A DNA stretch of 64,000 nt from CAVUWL01 sp963700105 (GTDB taxonomy: Bacteria > Actinomycetota > Thermoleophilia > Solirubrobacterales > 70-9). The DNA is taken from contig CAVOWL010000004.1 of NCBI GenBank assembly GCA_963700105.1, forward strand, positions 1,116,001 through 1,180,000, given 5' to 3'. Both the position numbers and the translations under genes were made by a program. The notes beneath the pieces were generated by a model. The model worked only from the letters and a program-made list of their open reading frames with translations. It was not told the DNA's origin and did not search any database. Positions 18,541 through 26,709 of this stretch are shown here, piece after piece; positions within the stretch are counted from its first letter, which is position 1; every line of letters begins with the position of its first letter.

Positions 18541-18755
18541 TCTCCGGCTTTGTCCGAATAGCTTCGCTTAGGCACGGCCTGGCGCCCCACACCTTTGGAT
18601 CCGGGCGCCTGTGCGGGGCGACTCGCGGTCGGGAGTGATGCAACTGTGACGCAGCAGGCACCCCCAGGTGTGACGCAAACGCGGCTGCCGAGACAAACGG
18701 ATCCCCAGATCGCCGCACACCGACGCTCTGGGGGTGTCTGGACCTGGGGTTTCCG

Positions 18756-19571
18756 CTAAGCGCGGGGCGTACAAGGCACGGCAAGGTCGCTGGAGCGATT
18801 CGTGCCTTCGTTGAAGCTCAGTTCGGCCCGAGCTTGGAGATACCCATGGGAGGGACAGCTTGCAAGGAGGAAGCTCCTCTCCGTGCCTTTGTAGGTCCAA
18901 GTCTTGTTGATCGAGAATTCGATCGATTGGATCGATAATGTCACTGGGCCGTGGACCTGTAGCTGCGCTGGGATATTGAAAGAGATGCTGGTGCCATAGG
19001 GAGCTGAGGCACCTTCGGTCGTTCCGGTTATGACAAAGCTACTCGGCGCTGGCGTGTCGGCACGGAGATAGAGGATCACCACCGGCCTCCCGCCTTTGGC
19101 CCGCCCGTTGAAGATCAGAAAAGGACCGGCGAGAACGAATGGGTCTTCTGGTAGGTAGCCCGCCCCCTCCATCTTTCCGGTGCCGATCAGCGCCTTCGCG
19201 CAGATCCTTTCGGCTTGGGCGACTTCGACTGCTTCGTCCAGCTCAGAGAGGCTGCAGGTCGCCAGGCCCTTGGTGTAAATGTGGCCGTTTCGGTCGAAAT
19301 CCAGGCGTAGCGTCTGCAGCACCGGGATTGCGGTGGGGTATCCCGGCACCGCATACTTGGGCCAGATTTCCGCCTGCAGTGCGATCGGCGCCAGTTCCTT
19401 CGCCGGCAGCTTGTGGGGACGGATTCCGCCGTTGAACCAGATTTCCCCTTCTGAAACAGGGACCGTGTCCCCGAGGGCGCTTTGCACTAGCAGCGCCAAC
19501 AGCACCAGACTGCCCGCGCAGAGCGCAAAAACTCGATTCGAGCGCCGTTGGTTCCCCTTCGAGACCACCAT
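18756..19571 (-). CDS. Secreted protein, paralogue of the 26.7-kb gene
   Basis: This is a 271-residue exported protein with a signal peptide at about residues 13-35. I do not recognise a named domain. It shares order and motifs with the 262-residue protein at 26710-27498: an opening segment (IWFNGGIRPHKLP versus LRVAFDGALVPHSLP), LDFDRNGHIYTKGLATCS versus IAINRFGRLSSRGLASCT, CAKALIGTGKM versus CGSALVGEGSF, and a tail with Y-[KR]-G, SCPSHG or ACPAPAG and an ARAELSF or ARANFGF strand. Four conserved Cys probably form two disulfides outside the cell. Function is unknown. Confidence 0.7.
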   Translation of the reverse strand: MVVSKGNQRRSNRVFALCAGSLVLLALLVQSALGDTVPVSEGEIWFNGGIRPHKLPAKELAPIALQAEIWPKYAVPGYPTAIPVLQTLRLDFDRNGHIYTKGLATCSLSELDEAVEVAQAERICAKALIGTGKMEGAGYLPEDPFVLAGPFLIFNGRAKGGRPVVILYLRADTPAPSSFVITGTTEGASAPYGTSISFNIPAQLQVHGPVTLSIQSIEFSINKTWTYKGTERSFLLASCPSHGYLQARAELSFNEGTNRSSDLAVPCTPRA

Positions 19572-19702
19572 GACCTTTCACCATGAGAGGGGCAAAACTG
19601 AACTACCCCACTTTACCCCTCGATCTTCCGGCCTCCTAATGGACCCGGGCATCTCCGCGGGTGCAGAGGGTCGAAGCCGAACTAGAGGATCTCCCGACGG
19701 CC

Positions 19703-20200
19703 CTACTCAATGGCCATGTCCCTCGTTCCAATTACCATGTCTCCCTCGTTCTCGACGTATGTTGCGAGCGTGTCGAGCAGTTCGCGGGTGCCGTGCTCGC
19801 GCTCGACCGACGTATCGAGTCCATCGAGGAACACGCCCTGCTCCGTCATCGTCAACTTCGTTCCCCCGCCCGCTGCCTCGAACTCGACGGTCGCCACTGA
19901 GACCGAAATACGCGCGTCGTCGCGGTACATCTCATAGGTATGGACGAGCCGCTCGCCCTCTACGATGTCCTGATAGCGAGCGGCGAACGTGTAAAGCGCC
20001 CCGTCAGGTGCCTGCACGGTCATGTGCTCGATCCCGTCCACGCGGAACTCGAGCTCGTGTTTTGGCTTTGTCAATACGCGTGGGCCGAACCACCGTAGTT
20101 TCTCCTCGGGATCCGCCCACGCGCTCCACATCCGCGAAGGCGCGGCCTCATAGCTCCGTTCGATCACGAAACTGGCGTGATTGGTCGATCTGTTGCTCAT
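19703..20200 (-). CDS. SRPBCC/AHSA1-domain protein
   Basis: This is a 165-residue START/Bet v 1-like (AHSA1) protein. It opens with SFVIERSYEAAPSRMWSAWADPEEKLRWFGP, the family signature, and ends with LTMTEQGVFLDGLDTSVERE and a terminal helix. Its ATG overlaps the last base of the ArsR gene, so the two genes form one operon. ArsR-SRPBCC pairs are widespread in actinobacteria; the SRPBCC protein may bind a hydrophobic ligand, but its role is not established. Confidence 0.88.
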   Translation of the reverse strand: MSNRSTNHASFVIERSYEAAPSRMWSAWADPEEKLRWFGPRVLTKPKHELEFRVDGIEHMTVQAPDGALYTFAARYQDIVEGERLVHTYEMYRDDARISVSVATVEFEAAGGGTKLTMTEQGVFLDGLDTSVEREHGTRELLDTLATYVENEGDMVIGTRDMAIE

Positions 20201-20604
20201 TACTTGCTCCTTTTCGGTGGCTCGTCGGGATTCTCGGCGAGGTAGTCGCCCAGCCGGTCAAGACTTTCCTCCCAAACCGTGCGCCGGGTAACGATCCAGC
20301 GCTCCGCAACCCGCAGCGCGACGGGCTCGATGACGCAGGTGCGAACCCGGCCCAGCTTCTGGGAGCGGACCAGACCGCTGGCCTCGAGCACGTGCAGGTG
20401 CTGAACCACCGCGGGCAGCGACATGGCCAGCGGGCGGGCCAGCTCGCTGACGGACGCCGGTCCACGGGTGAGGCAATCGACCATGGCTCGCCGGCTTTGA
20501 TCGGCGAGGGCCTGGAAGACGAGGTCGACCTCCGGGTCAGCAGGTGCGCATTGGTTAAGCAATTGCTTAAGTATTGCACAATGTACCGACGGATTGCTGT
20601 CCAA
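20200..20604 (-). CDS. ArsR-family winged-helix regulator
   Basis: This protein of up to 134 residues has a clear ArsR helix-turn-helix: VFQALADQSRRAMVDCLTRG, then SVSELARPLAMSLPAVVQHLHVLEASGLV. It lacks the Cys-based metal box of classical ArsR sensors. The start is uncertain. ATG 20604 adds about 28 residues before the first family helix, and the corresponding DNA contains a perfect 16-bp palindrome (20555-20570) that looks like an operator. A downstream TTG at 20562 lies inside that palindrome. Transcription may therefore start inside the annotated N-terminus. It is the first gene of an operon with the SRPBCC gene. Confidence 0.85.
   Translation of the reverse strand: MDSNPSVHCAILKQLLNQCAPADPEVDLVFQALADQSRRAMVDCLTRGPASVSELARPLAMSLPAVVQHLHVLEASGLVRSQKLGRVRTCVIEPVALRVAERWIVTRRTVWEESLDRLGDYLAENPDEPPKRSK
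20555..20570. promoter_or_regulatory. Perfect 16-bp palindrome, candidate ArsR operator
   Basis: TTAAGCAATTGCTTAA is perfectly self-complementary and AT-rich against a GC-rich background. It lies at the 5' end of the ArsR reading frame, where the protein is not yet family-like, and resembles the A/T-rich dyads bound by ArsR-type repressors. It probably mediates autoregulation of the arsR-SRPBCC operon. Confidence 0.6.
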
Positions 20605-20821
20605 CCCGAAGCGGGCGCAAAGCCAGTGACCGTCAGGGGCCTATGACGTCGAGAGCCACATGCAATTGGCCGGATCGGGATGCTGGGTTCCCCCCCACCG
20701 GCCCCCGCCCGATGCGAAGGGACGAGATGCCAACGGGCACACTCGACCAGCACTCCCGCTGGGCATGGTGACTGGGGCACCGATATCTTCTTGAAGCTCT
20801 ATAAGGATGTCCGGGCCATAA

Positions 20822-22207
20822 ATGAGAAGCCGCAGCAATATGCGCGGGTGTAGCGGGATGGCGGCAGCCTGTGTGGGGCTAGGAGCACTGCTTGTTTCCT
20901 GGGGACTCGCCGGAACTGCCGTGGCGTCGCCCGGCCAGGCCACCGCGTTCCCCCTCCCCGACGAAGGATCCGAGCCAACAGGGATCACCACTGCCCCTGA
21001 CGGCAGCCTGTGGTTCGTGGAGAGCGGGGCGGGCAGGATCGGAAGCATCACCCCAAGCGGTCAGGTCACCGAATTTTTACTTCCCAGCGAAGGATGCCGG
21101 CCGACGGGTATCACCACCGGCCTCGACGGCACCATCTGGTTCTCCGAGTCTGCTGCAAATCAGATCGGCCGAATCACCCCCAGCGGCAAGATCGCCGAGT
21201 TCCCGTTATCGAGCACCGAAGGGTCTCCTGGGGCGATCACCACTGGCCCTGAAGGAAACGTCTGGTTTACCGAGTCAAATCCAAACGCAATCGGTAGGAT
21301 GACCCCCGAAGGTCAGGTCACCACGTTCCCACTGTCGAGCACCGAAGGGGCCCCGGGAGCAATCACTGCCGGCCCTGACGGCAACCTGTGGTTTGCCCAG
21401 CCGCTTGAAATCGGTCGCATCACCCCCGAAGGTCAGGTCACCGAGTTCCCGATCCCCAGCGGCGAGAGCTCGATTGGACCTGGTCGTACCGCGGGAATCG
21501 CGGACGGCCCTGACGGCAACCTCTGGTTTACCGTCGACATAAAAGGGTCAATCGACGGCTCCGAAGGCGAAATTGGCCGCATCACGCCAAGCGGCAAAAT
21601 CACAGAGTTCCCGCTCCGGGGCGGCCAGGGCATTCCTGGCGACATCACCACGGGTCCAGAACACGATCTCTGGTTCACCTATCGGAGGGAAGGGGCGCGC
21701 GGGCCCTGGGGCGGCTACCTAGGCCGCATTACCACGCGAGGCCGATTCACTGAACTGGCGACCCGTGGCGCATCTGGCGCACCAGTTGGAATAGCCGCTG
21801 GAACCGACGGAAACATCTGGTACACGGCTACAAGTCAAAACCTTACAAACGGGCTTGGGGTTGGCGAGATCGGCCGTTTCACCCCACCGGATCCAGAACC
21901 CCTGGCCATCCAGATCGCTCGCTGGGGGCCGGTACAGCACCGCTGGGCGAAAATAGAGCTGTCCTGCGAAGGAGGAGACCCCGGCAGCGCCTGCGCCGGC
22001 ACCCTCAACCTCCAGATCGAGGGGAAAAACGCCGTCCTCGGTGACCTTGCCTACGGGCTGTCCAACGAAGAAACAAAAAGGTTCGCGCTCCGACTGGACC
22101 ACAGGGCGTTAAGGCTGCTAATCCACCACCGTTGGTTGTTGGGGCACGCGACAGCAACCGTGGCAGGCGGCCAGGAGGCAAGCCAGGAAGTTTTCCTGCA
22201 GAGATGA
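20822..22207 (+). CDS. Secreted Vgb (streptogramin lyase)-like seven-bladed propeller
   Basis: This is a 461-residue exported protein with a signal peptide at about residues 1-38. Seven repeats of about 42-45 residues carry the Vgb-blade core G-P-[DE]-G-[NS]-[LVI]-W-F-[TSV], and each is followed by GRITPxGxxTEFPL. This is the streptogramin B lyase/NHL-like propeller. The lyase catalytic histidines are not evident, and secreted Vgb-like propellers of this type are more likely ligand-binding. About 100 C-terminal residues form an Ig-like domain with two Cys. The ATG at 20822 begins a basic n-region. Confidence 0.85.
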   Translation: MRSRSNMRGCSGMAAACVGLGALLVSWGLAGTAVASPGQATAFPLPDEGSEPTGITTAPDGSLWFVESGAGRIGSITPSGQVTEFLLPSEGCRPTGITTGLDGTIWFSESAANQIGRITPSGKIAEFPLSSTEGSPGAITTGPEGNVWFTESNPNAIGRMTPEGQVTTFPLSSTEGAPGAITAGPDGNLWFAQPLEIGRITPEGQVTEFPIPSGESSIGPGRTAGIADGPDGNLWFTVDIKGSIDGSEGEIGRITPSGKITEFPLRGGQGIPGDITTGPEHDLWFTYRREGARGPWGGYLGRITTRGRFTELATRGASGAPVGIAAGTDGNIWYTATSQNLTNGLGVGEIGRFTPPDPEPLAIQIARWGPVQHRWAKIELSCEGGDPGSACAGTLNLQIEGKNAVLGDLAYGLSNEETKRFALRLDHRALRLLIHHRWLLGHATATVAGGQEASQEVFLQR

Positions 22208-22273
22208 GGTCGCTCCCCGCCCAGTGTTGGTGATGTGTCCTTACTGGCTTAGGAAATCGTGTTTCGGCCCCCT

Positions 22274-22570
22274 CTACAGTCCACTCGCCGCACTTGCCAG
22301 CGAGGTGATGACGAGGATTACGACGGCGAGAGTCAAGAGCCCCGCGAGAAAGAAAAAGACACCAAGCACCCCGCTGGAGGGGTCATCGATGCCGTGGGGA
22401 TGCTCGCGATCAACTCGAACGGTGCCGGAGCCATGCTCCTCGGCGAGAAATATCCGAGCGGCTGCCATCGCCGAGCGCTGATCGGCATGGTTGCTTACAC
22501 CAACTGGGTCATCGCCGTGCATGACGTCCCAACCCGAGAACGTGTTGGGCACAACTACAAAATCACTCAT
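22274..22570 (-). CDS. DUF2188-like protein with C-terminal transmembrane helix
   Basis: This is a 98-residue protein. Residues 1-60 have the DUF2188 pattern (VVPNTFSGWDV, then a turn, SAMAAARIFLAEEHGSGTVRV and a final DREHPHGID). A single hydrophobic helix follows at about residues 70-92. A strong ribosome site (GAGGAGG on the minus strand, just before the ATG) fixes the start at 22570 rather than the upstream 22675. DUF2188 proteins are small beta-rich proteins of unknown function, and a membrane-anchored form is less common. Confidence 0.7.
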   Translation of the reverse strand: MSDFVVVPNTFSGWDVMHGDDPVGVSNHADQRSAMAAARIFLAEEHGSGTVRVDREHPHGIDDPSSGVLGVFFFLAGLLTLAVVILVITSLASAASGL

Positions 22571-22850
22571 CAGAAACCTCCTCCTCGGTAGTGCCAATCT
22601 CGTGCCGAGGCTGGCACCTGATGGACCTGGCAGTTTTCTCAAGACGGACGCCAGGTCGGCACCATTCCGTCGCAAAAGGGTCCGGTGCTCTACTGCCAGA
22701 GTAGCGCGCGATGGCTGCTGACCGAGGCCATCGACGAGGGGACTCGACCTCGCATCTCACAAACGGCCGTGAGCTCATCTGGACAGCCGCGAAAGCCACT
22801 AGCCAACGCCGCCCCCCCGCGGTAACGTGTCAGAGGCGAAAGGAGGAAAG

Positions 22851-23574
22851 GTGCCAGAGCGAGCACAGGTCGACCCATTGGCGGTGGAAGAGCCGACGCT
22901 GGCGGCCTGGACCTTGCCGCTGATCGTCGCCGCGATCGCTGTTTCAATCGTCGCCGGCTTCTATATCGGCGGTCCAGGACTCGGTATGGCGGTCGGGGGG
23001 CTGGCGGCCTCCTCGATCATCGTGATGGCGGTGAGGCGCCCTCCCCGCTATCCGATCGTTCCGGCTGCGCTGTTTGATCTTCGCCGACATCTATTGATTG
23101 TGACTAGCGAAGCGCTCGAGGACGCGGGAGCAATCGAGCAGATCGCCCGGCTAGCAAACCCCCCGGAATTCGATGAGGCGGCTGAGATCGTCGTCCTTTC
23201 ATCGGCGTGCCAGACCTTTTCTAAACCGTTGGACCTCTGATTTCGGCCCCGCACGCCACCGTGCCGAGCGCCGCCTGGTTATCAGCCTTGCCTCGCTGGC
23301 CAAGGCGGGTCTCTCAGCAAGGGCCAGCATCGGAGACGAGGATCTGGTGCAGGCGGTTGAGGATGAGTTGCGGACGTTCCCCGCGACTGAGGTGATCCTG
23401 GCAACAGGAAGCACCGACCGCGACACAATTGGAAACGCCGCAGCGACGGAGTTGGAGTCTCGCCTGCAGGTCGAATTCCATCACTTGGTCATCGACTCTG
23501 CAGACACCGCCGCTCGGAATTCCCATTCTCCGTGTCCGAGGGGCGACGATCCGCGCAGAGCCATGACCGCCTGA
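22851..23574 (+). pseudogene. Membrane protein with cytosolic USP-like domain, frameshifted
   Basis: The gene starts at GTG 22851, preceded by AGGAGG at 22841-22846. It encodes two transmembrane segments (about residues 20-40 and 45-62) and then a soluble alpha/beta domain (LLIVTSEALEDAGAIEQI, VVLSSACQTF). At a run of four T (23217-23220) the frame runs to a stop at 23238-23240. The +1 frame continues smoothly with RWTSDFGPARHRAERRL and DEDLVQAVEDELRTFPATEVILATG, ending at 23574. Together they form one protein resembling universal-stress-like membrane proteins of this group. It is either a natural frameshift, an assembly indel or, less likely, programmed slippage. Confidence 0.7.
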
Positions 23575-23705
23575 AGCTGCGACGGTCCCGGGGCCGCCCC
23601 AGCGCTGAGCAAGGTTCTGACCATCCGACCGTATTTGCGCCTCGCTCCCCCAGATCCGCACTGGCAAACGGCGACCGAGTGCCTGCTTAAGAGCCGCGCG
23701 CGCCG

Positions 23706-24248
23706 CTACAAGATGAAGGGAATCAGCATCTTCGTGCTCGCCCGGTACCCCGAATACGCCGTCGGGAAGGTCGCAGTGAGATTCCTCTCCTCCACGATTG
23801 CGCAGTAGTAGAAGTACCCGCCCAGAACCGCGACGATGATCAGGCCGATCAGGTTGGTCACCAATGCTGTCCCAAGCACCCCGGCCAACAGTCCCAAATA
23901 GATCGGGTGCCGGACCCAGCGGTATGGGCCGGAGGTGACGAGCTCGGGCTCGGCCTTCTGGCTCATCGGCATCCCCCAGTTGCGTCCGAGATGAATGCGA
24001 GCCCAGATTGAGAGAGTGATCCCGGCAGCGAAAACGAGGGCCCCGATTGCCCCGAGCACCGGGCTGTGGACGGCCAGGCTCCCGCCGCGAAAGACGCGGA
24101 CCAAGAGAATGACCGCAATGGCGGTCATGCCGTTGAGTGGGGTCCGGCGCCTGCTGGCGCTGCCCTTCTTCGCGCCAAATGCAGACACAAGCCAGTAGAT
24201 CCAAAAGAGGATCCAAACGATGGCGACAGCATTCTTTAGCGATGGCAT
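23706..24248 (-). CDS. Isoprenylcysteine carboxyl methyltransferase-family membrane protein
   Basis: This is a 180-residue integral membrane protein with about five hydrophobic segments. The ICMT/PEMT signature is clear: LVTSGPYRWVRHPIYLGLLAG followed by a C-terminal EERNLTATFPTAYSGYRAST, which forms the AdoMet site. Bacterial members methylate lipids or small hydrophobic molecules at the membrane. No prenyltransferase or isoprenoid gene is nearby, so the substrate is unknown. Confidence 0.87.
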   Translation of the reverse strand: MPSLKNAVAIVWILFWIYWLVSAFGAKKGSASRRRTPLNGMTAIAVILLVRVFRGGSLAVHSPVLGAIGALVFAAGITLSIWARIHLGRNWGMPMSQKAEPELVTSGPYRWVRHPIYLGLLAGVLGTALVTNLIGLIIVAVLGGYFYYCAIVEERNLTATFPTAYSGYRASTKMLIPFIL

Positions 24249-24387
24249 TTCCTTCGACGACCTTAGGCGTTGGAAGGCCCCAGCCTACGGCCAAAGAAGG
24301 GCGCATCTTCGATCGGTCGCCCGAGCGATTGCCTTAGCGGTTTAAGTGGCCCAGACCGTCCCATGTTGTCAAAGCCAGGCGCTCGGG

Positions 24388-25266
24388 CTATTTGTCAAGG
24401 ACAGAAAGGGCGAGCGCGGTGATTCGCGCTGGGTCAGCGAGAATGTCGACCTCGACGATCTTGCCAGCGCTGACGGTGAAGGCGCCGAGCGAGAAGGGCT
24501 TTCGCTCGCGCATGGTCAGGAATCCGGCTGTGCCGTTGATCAGCACCGGTCGGGTGGTCAGGTCGGCCCGAGACCACATGAGCGCCTGCCGCGCGACCGT
24601 CTCGGCGCCGCGAACGTGGCGAGAGGGAACCGCGAGACCACCGTCTGCCCTCAGTTCGACCTCCGGGTGAAGGACTGCGACCAGCGCCTCGAAATTACCG
24701 TCGCGGGCGGCCGCATGGAAGGCGTCGACAACTTTCCACTGCGCAGCTAGATCGGCATCAGCTGCGGGGGCCGCGGCCCGCACCCGGCGGCGCGCACGGC
24801 TGGCCAGCTGGCGGGCTGACTCTGGCGAACGCTCGAGGAGCTCGGCAATCTGCTCGAACGGCACCGCGAACATGTCGTGAAGCACGAAGGCGAGCCGCTC
24901 GGGCGGCGTGAGGGTCTCGAGCACGATCAAAAGCGCCAGGCCGACCGAATCGGCAAGGAGCGCCTCGTGCTCGGGATCGCTGCCATCGACGGGGTCGACA
25001 ATCGGGTCCGGCACATGAACGTCCAGCGGCCACTCACGCCTCGCCCTGCGCGAGCGCAGCAGGTTCAACGAAACCCGGGCGACGACGGTCGTCAGCCACC
25101 CGCCGAGGTTGTCCACCTGACTGGAGTCGGTGCGGCTGAGCCGCAACCAGGCGTCTTGGACGGCGTCTTCTGCCTCGCCCAGGGAACCGAGCAGCCGATA
25201 GGCCACCGCCTGCAAATGCACACGATGATCCTCGAACCGCTGGGCGAGCCAATCCTGGTCATTCAT
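24388..25266 (-). CDS. ECF41-type sigma factor with SnoaL-like C-terminal domain (SigJ-like)
   Basis: This is a 292-residue extracytoplasmic-function sigma factor. Sigma region 2 is at about residues 8-75 (YRLLGSLGEAEDAVQDAWLRLSR). Region 4 is at about 115-165 (LETLTPPERLAFVLHDMFAVPF, then EQIAELLERSPESARQLASRARRRV). Residues about 175-290 form a SnoaL/NTF2-like domain with DGNFEALVAVLHPEVELRADGG. That domain is diagnostic of ECF41, where it replaces an anti-sigma factor and modulates activity. ECF41 genes sit beside COMAE (carboxymuconolactone decarboxylase, oxidoreductase or epimerase) genes, which holds here: the AhpD-like gene is divergent. Confidence 0.93.
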   Translation of the reverse strand: MNDQDWLAQRFEDHRVHLQAVAYRLLGSLGEAEDAVQDAWLRLSRTDSSQVDNLGGWLTTVVARVSLNLLRSRRARREWPLDVHVPDPIVDPVDGSDPEHEALLADSVGLALLIVLETLTPPERLAFVLHDMFAVPFEQIAELLERSPESARQLASRARRRVRAAAPAADADLAAQWKVVDAFHAAARDGNFEALVAVLHPEVELRADGGLAVPSRHVRGAETVARQALMWSRADLTTRPVLINGTAGFLTMRERKPFSLGAFTVSAGKIVEVDILADPARITALALSVLDK

Positions 25267-25267
25267 T

Positions 25268-25294
25268 GGTCACATTCTCGCTTCCTCGCGGGTC
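25268..25294 (+). promoter_or_regulatory. Candidate ECF41 promoter for the AhpD-like gene
   Basis: GGTCACA (25268-25274), 16 bases, then GGTC (25291-25294). The published ECF41 consensus is TGTCACA-N16-CGTC, so this matches 9 of 11 positions with exact spacing and points toward the AhpD-like gene 96 bases away. The match is by eye. Confidence 0.5.
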
Positions 25295-25390
25295 AGATGG
25301 GTAGCTGCTTCAAACGGCCCCAACGCGGCAGAGGGAGGCGCAATCCCCCTTCGCGGGAGCCGGCTACCACAACCCGAAAGGACGGCGATC

Positions 25391-25876
25391 ATGCAGGCAA
25401 GAATCAAGAACCCGGCGCTGCACGTTCCAGGGGCGCTCGATGCGCTTCAAGAGCTCGGAACCTCCGCGACCAGCGCTGGGATCCCCGAGACGACGCTCTA
25501 CATGGTGCAACTGCGCGCGAGCCAGATCAACGGCTGCAGCGTGTGTCTAGACATGCACTCCCGCGAGCTTGAAAACGCGGGGGAGAGCAGCGAGCGGATC
25601 CACACGGTCGCAGCCTGGCGCGAGACGCCGTATTTCAGCGACGCCGAGCGCGCGGCGCTCGCGCTCACAGAGGCCGCCACCCGCATCGCCGACCGCCCCG
25701 ATCCAGTCTCGGATGAGGTTTGGGATGAGGCTGCCCGTCACTACACCGAGCCGCAGCTTGCGGCACTCGTGGTCGCGATCGCGACAATCAATGCATTCAA
25801 CCGCCTGAATGCGACCACCAGGCAGATCAGCGGTGAGTGGGTCGCGAGCATCGTGCAAACGGCCCAGGCAGCCTGA
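25391..25876 (+). CDS. Carboxymuconolactone decarboxylase/AhpD-family protein
   Basis: This is a 161-residue AhpD-like all-helical protein. The active-site segment QINGCSVCLDMHSREL has the CxxC-x3-H of peroxidase-type AhpD proteins. GESSERIHTVAAWRETPYFSDAERAALALTE and LVVAIATINAFNRLN complete the family pattern. It is divergent from the ECF41 sigma gene and preceded by a possible ECF41 promoter, so it is the probable target. AhpD-like proteins reduce peroxides or disulfides; the physiological substrate in ECF41 loci is unknown. AAAGGA lies 13 bases before the ATG. Confidence 0.9.
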   Translation: MQARIKNPALHVPGALDALQELGTSATSAGIPETTLYMVQLRASQINGCSVCLDMHSRELENAGESSERIHTVAAWRETPYFSDAERAALALTEAATRIADRPDPVSDEVWDEAARHYTEPQLAALVVAIATINAFNRLNATTRQISGEWVASIVQTAQAA

Positions 25877-26025
25877 GTGGCGCACAGGGTCCCAAAACCG
25901 CATGAGACCTCAGGCGGCGAGGGGGCCAGAGCGCGCATCGGGCGGTGCCCCTCGCCGCGTCAACTGGGTCCGGCCCAACTCAAGGAGCTGGGAACCGCGT
26001 CCCCGCCTCAAAAGAATCATGCCAA

Positions 26026-26535
26026 TCAGCCATCGAGATGAGAAGACCAGAAACGGACCGCCTCGCGCTCGTGGTCAATACCTACTTCGAGCGTCAGCAT
26101 CATTCCCTTGGGGATATCGGCACCCTGAAGCTGCTCATGAATTGCCTCATACTCAAGAACCTTTGCCTTATGTGCCTCAAGCTGCGCGGGAGCAAGCATC
26201 GCCAAGTCTGCGCCGAAGAACACCTTGAGCATGCTTAGATCACGCAACTCTGTCAGCTGAGCAGTGGGAGTCTCAAGCCAGTCCTCAAGAACCTGACACC
26301 CGGCATCGGTAATTGAGTAGGTCTTTCTCCTGCGCCCCTGATTCTCTCGATGCTCGCTGAGCAGGCCCTCTTCTGCCAGGCGCGCGGTCTCGGTGTAGAG
26401 CTGAGCATGCTGCACCGACCAGAAGTTGCCCAGCGTCGCGGCGACCCGAGTTTTTAAATCATATGGAGTTCCGGGCTCAAGCTGCAGCAGACCGAGGACG
26501 ATGTAGGAGGTGGGGGTCAGAACGCGTTCGAGCAT
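26026..26535 (-). CDS. PadR-family transcriptional regulator
   Basis: This is a 169-residue protein. The winged helix covers residues about 5-85 (YIVLGLLQLEPGTPYDLKTRV; FWSVQHAQLYTETARLAEEGLL; RRRKTYSITDAGCQVLEDWL), the PadR signature. The C-terminal half (residues about 90-165) is the helical Vir_act_alpha_C-type dimerisation domain. It is monocistronic with no obvious efflux pump nearby, so the target is unclear and autoregulation is likely. Confidence 0.92.
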   Translation of the reverse strand: MLERVLTPTSYIVLGLLQLEPGTPYDLKTRVAATLGNFWSVQHAQLYTETARLAEEGLLSEHRENQGRRRKTYSITDAGCQVLEDWLETPTAQLTELRDLSMLKVFFGADLAMLAPAQLEAHKAKVLEYEAIHEQLQGADIPKGMMLTLEVGIDHEREAVRFWSSHLDG

Positions 26536-26709
26536 GATGCTTAACGCACCTGGGAGAGACTTCGCTTGCTCTTGGAGCTCACCTTAATCAGTGGCTGGAA
26601 GTGTGAATCGATAGCTGGAAGTCAACTTGCAGTTCACAAAGTCTATTCTCGCTGCCAGCAGAACGAATGCATACGCCGGCACCTTTAGATTTAGAGGGCA
26701 CCATTCTCT

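Noticed and set aside
18500..18784. Minus-strand frame beginning opposite the tRNA, containing an AGFEPATSRV string
   Set aside because: It runs antisense through tRNA-Val; that string is the well-known false protein produced by translating the complement of tRNA genes.
23217..23225. Programmed frameshifting at TTTT
   Set aside because: Not excluded, but there is no stimulatory pseudoknot or internal ribosome-site-like element nearby that I can see, so mutation or assembly indel is preferred.
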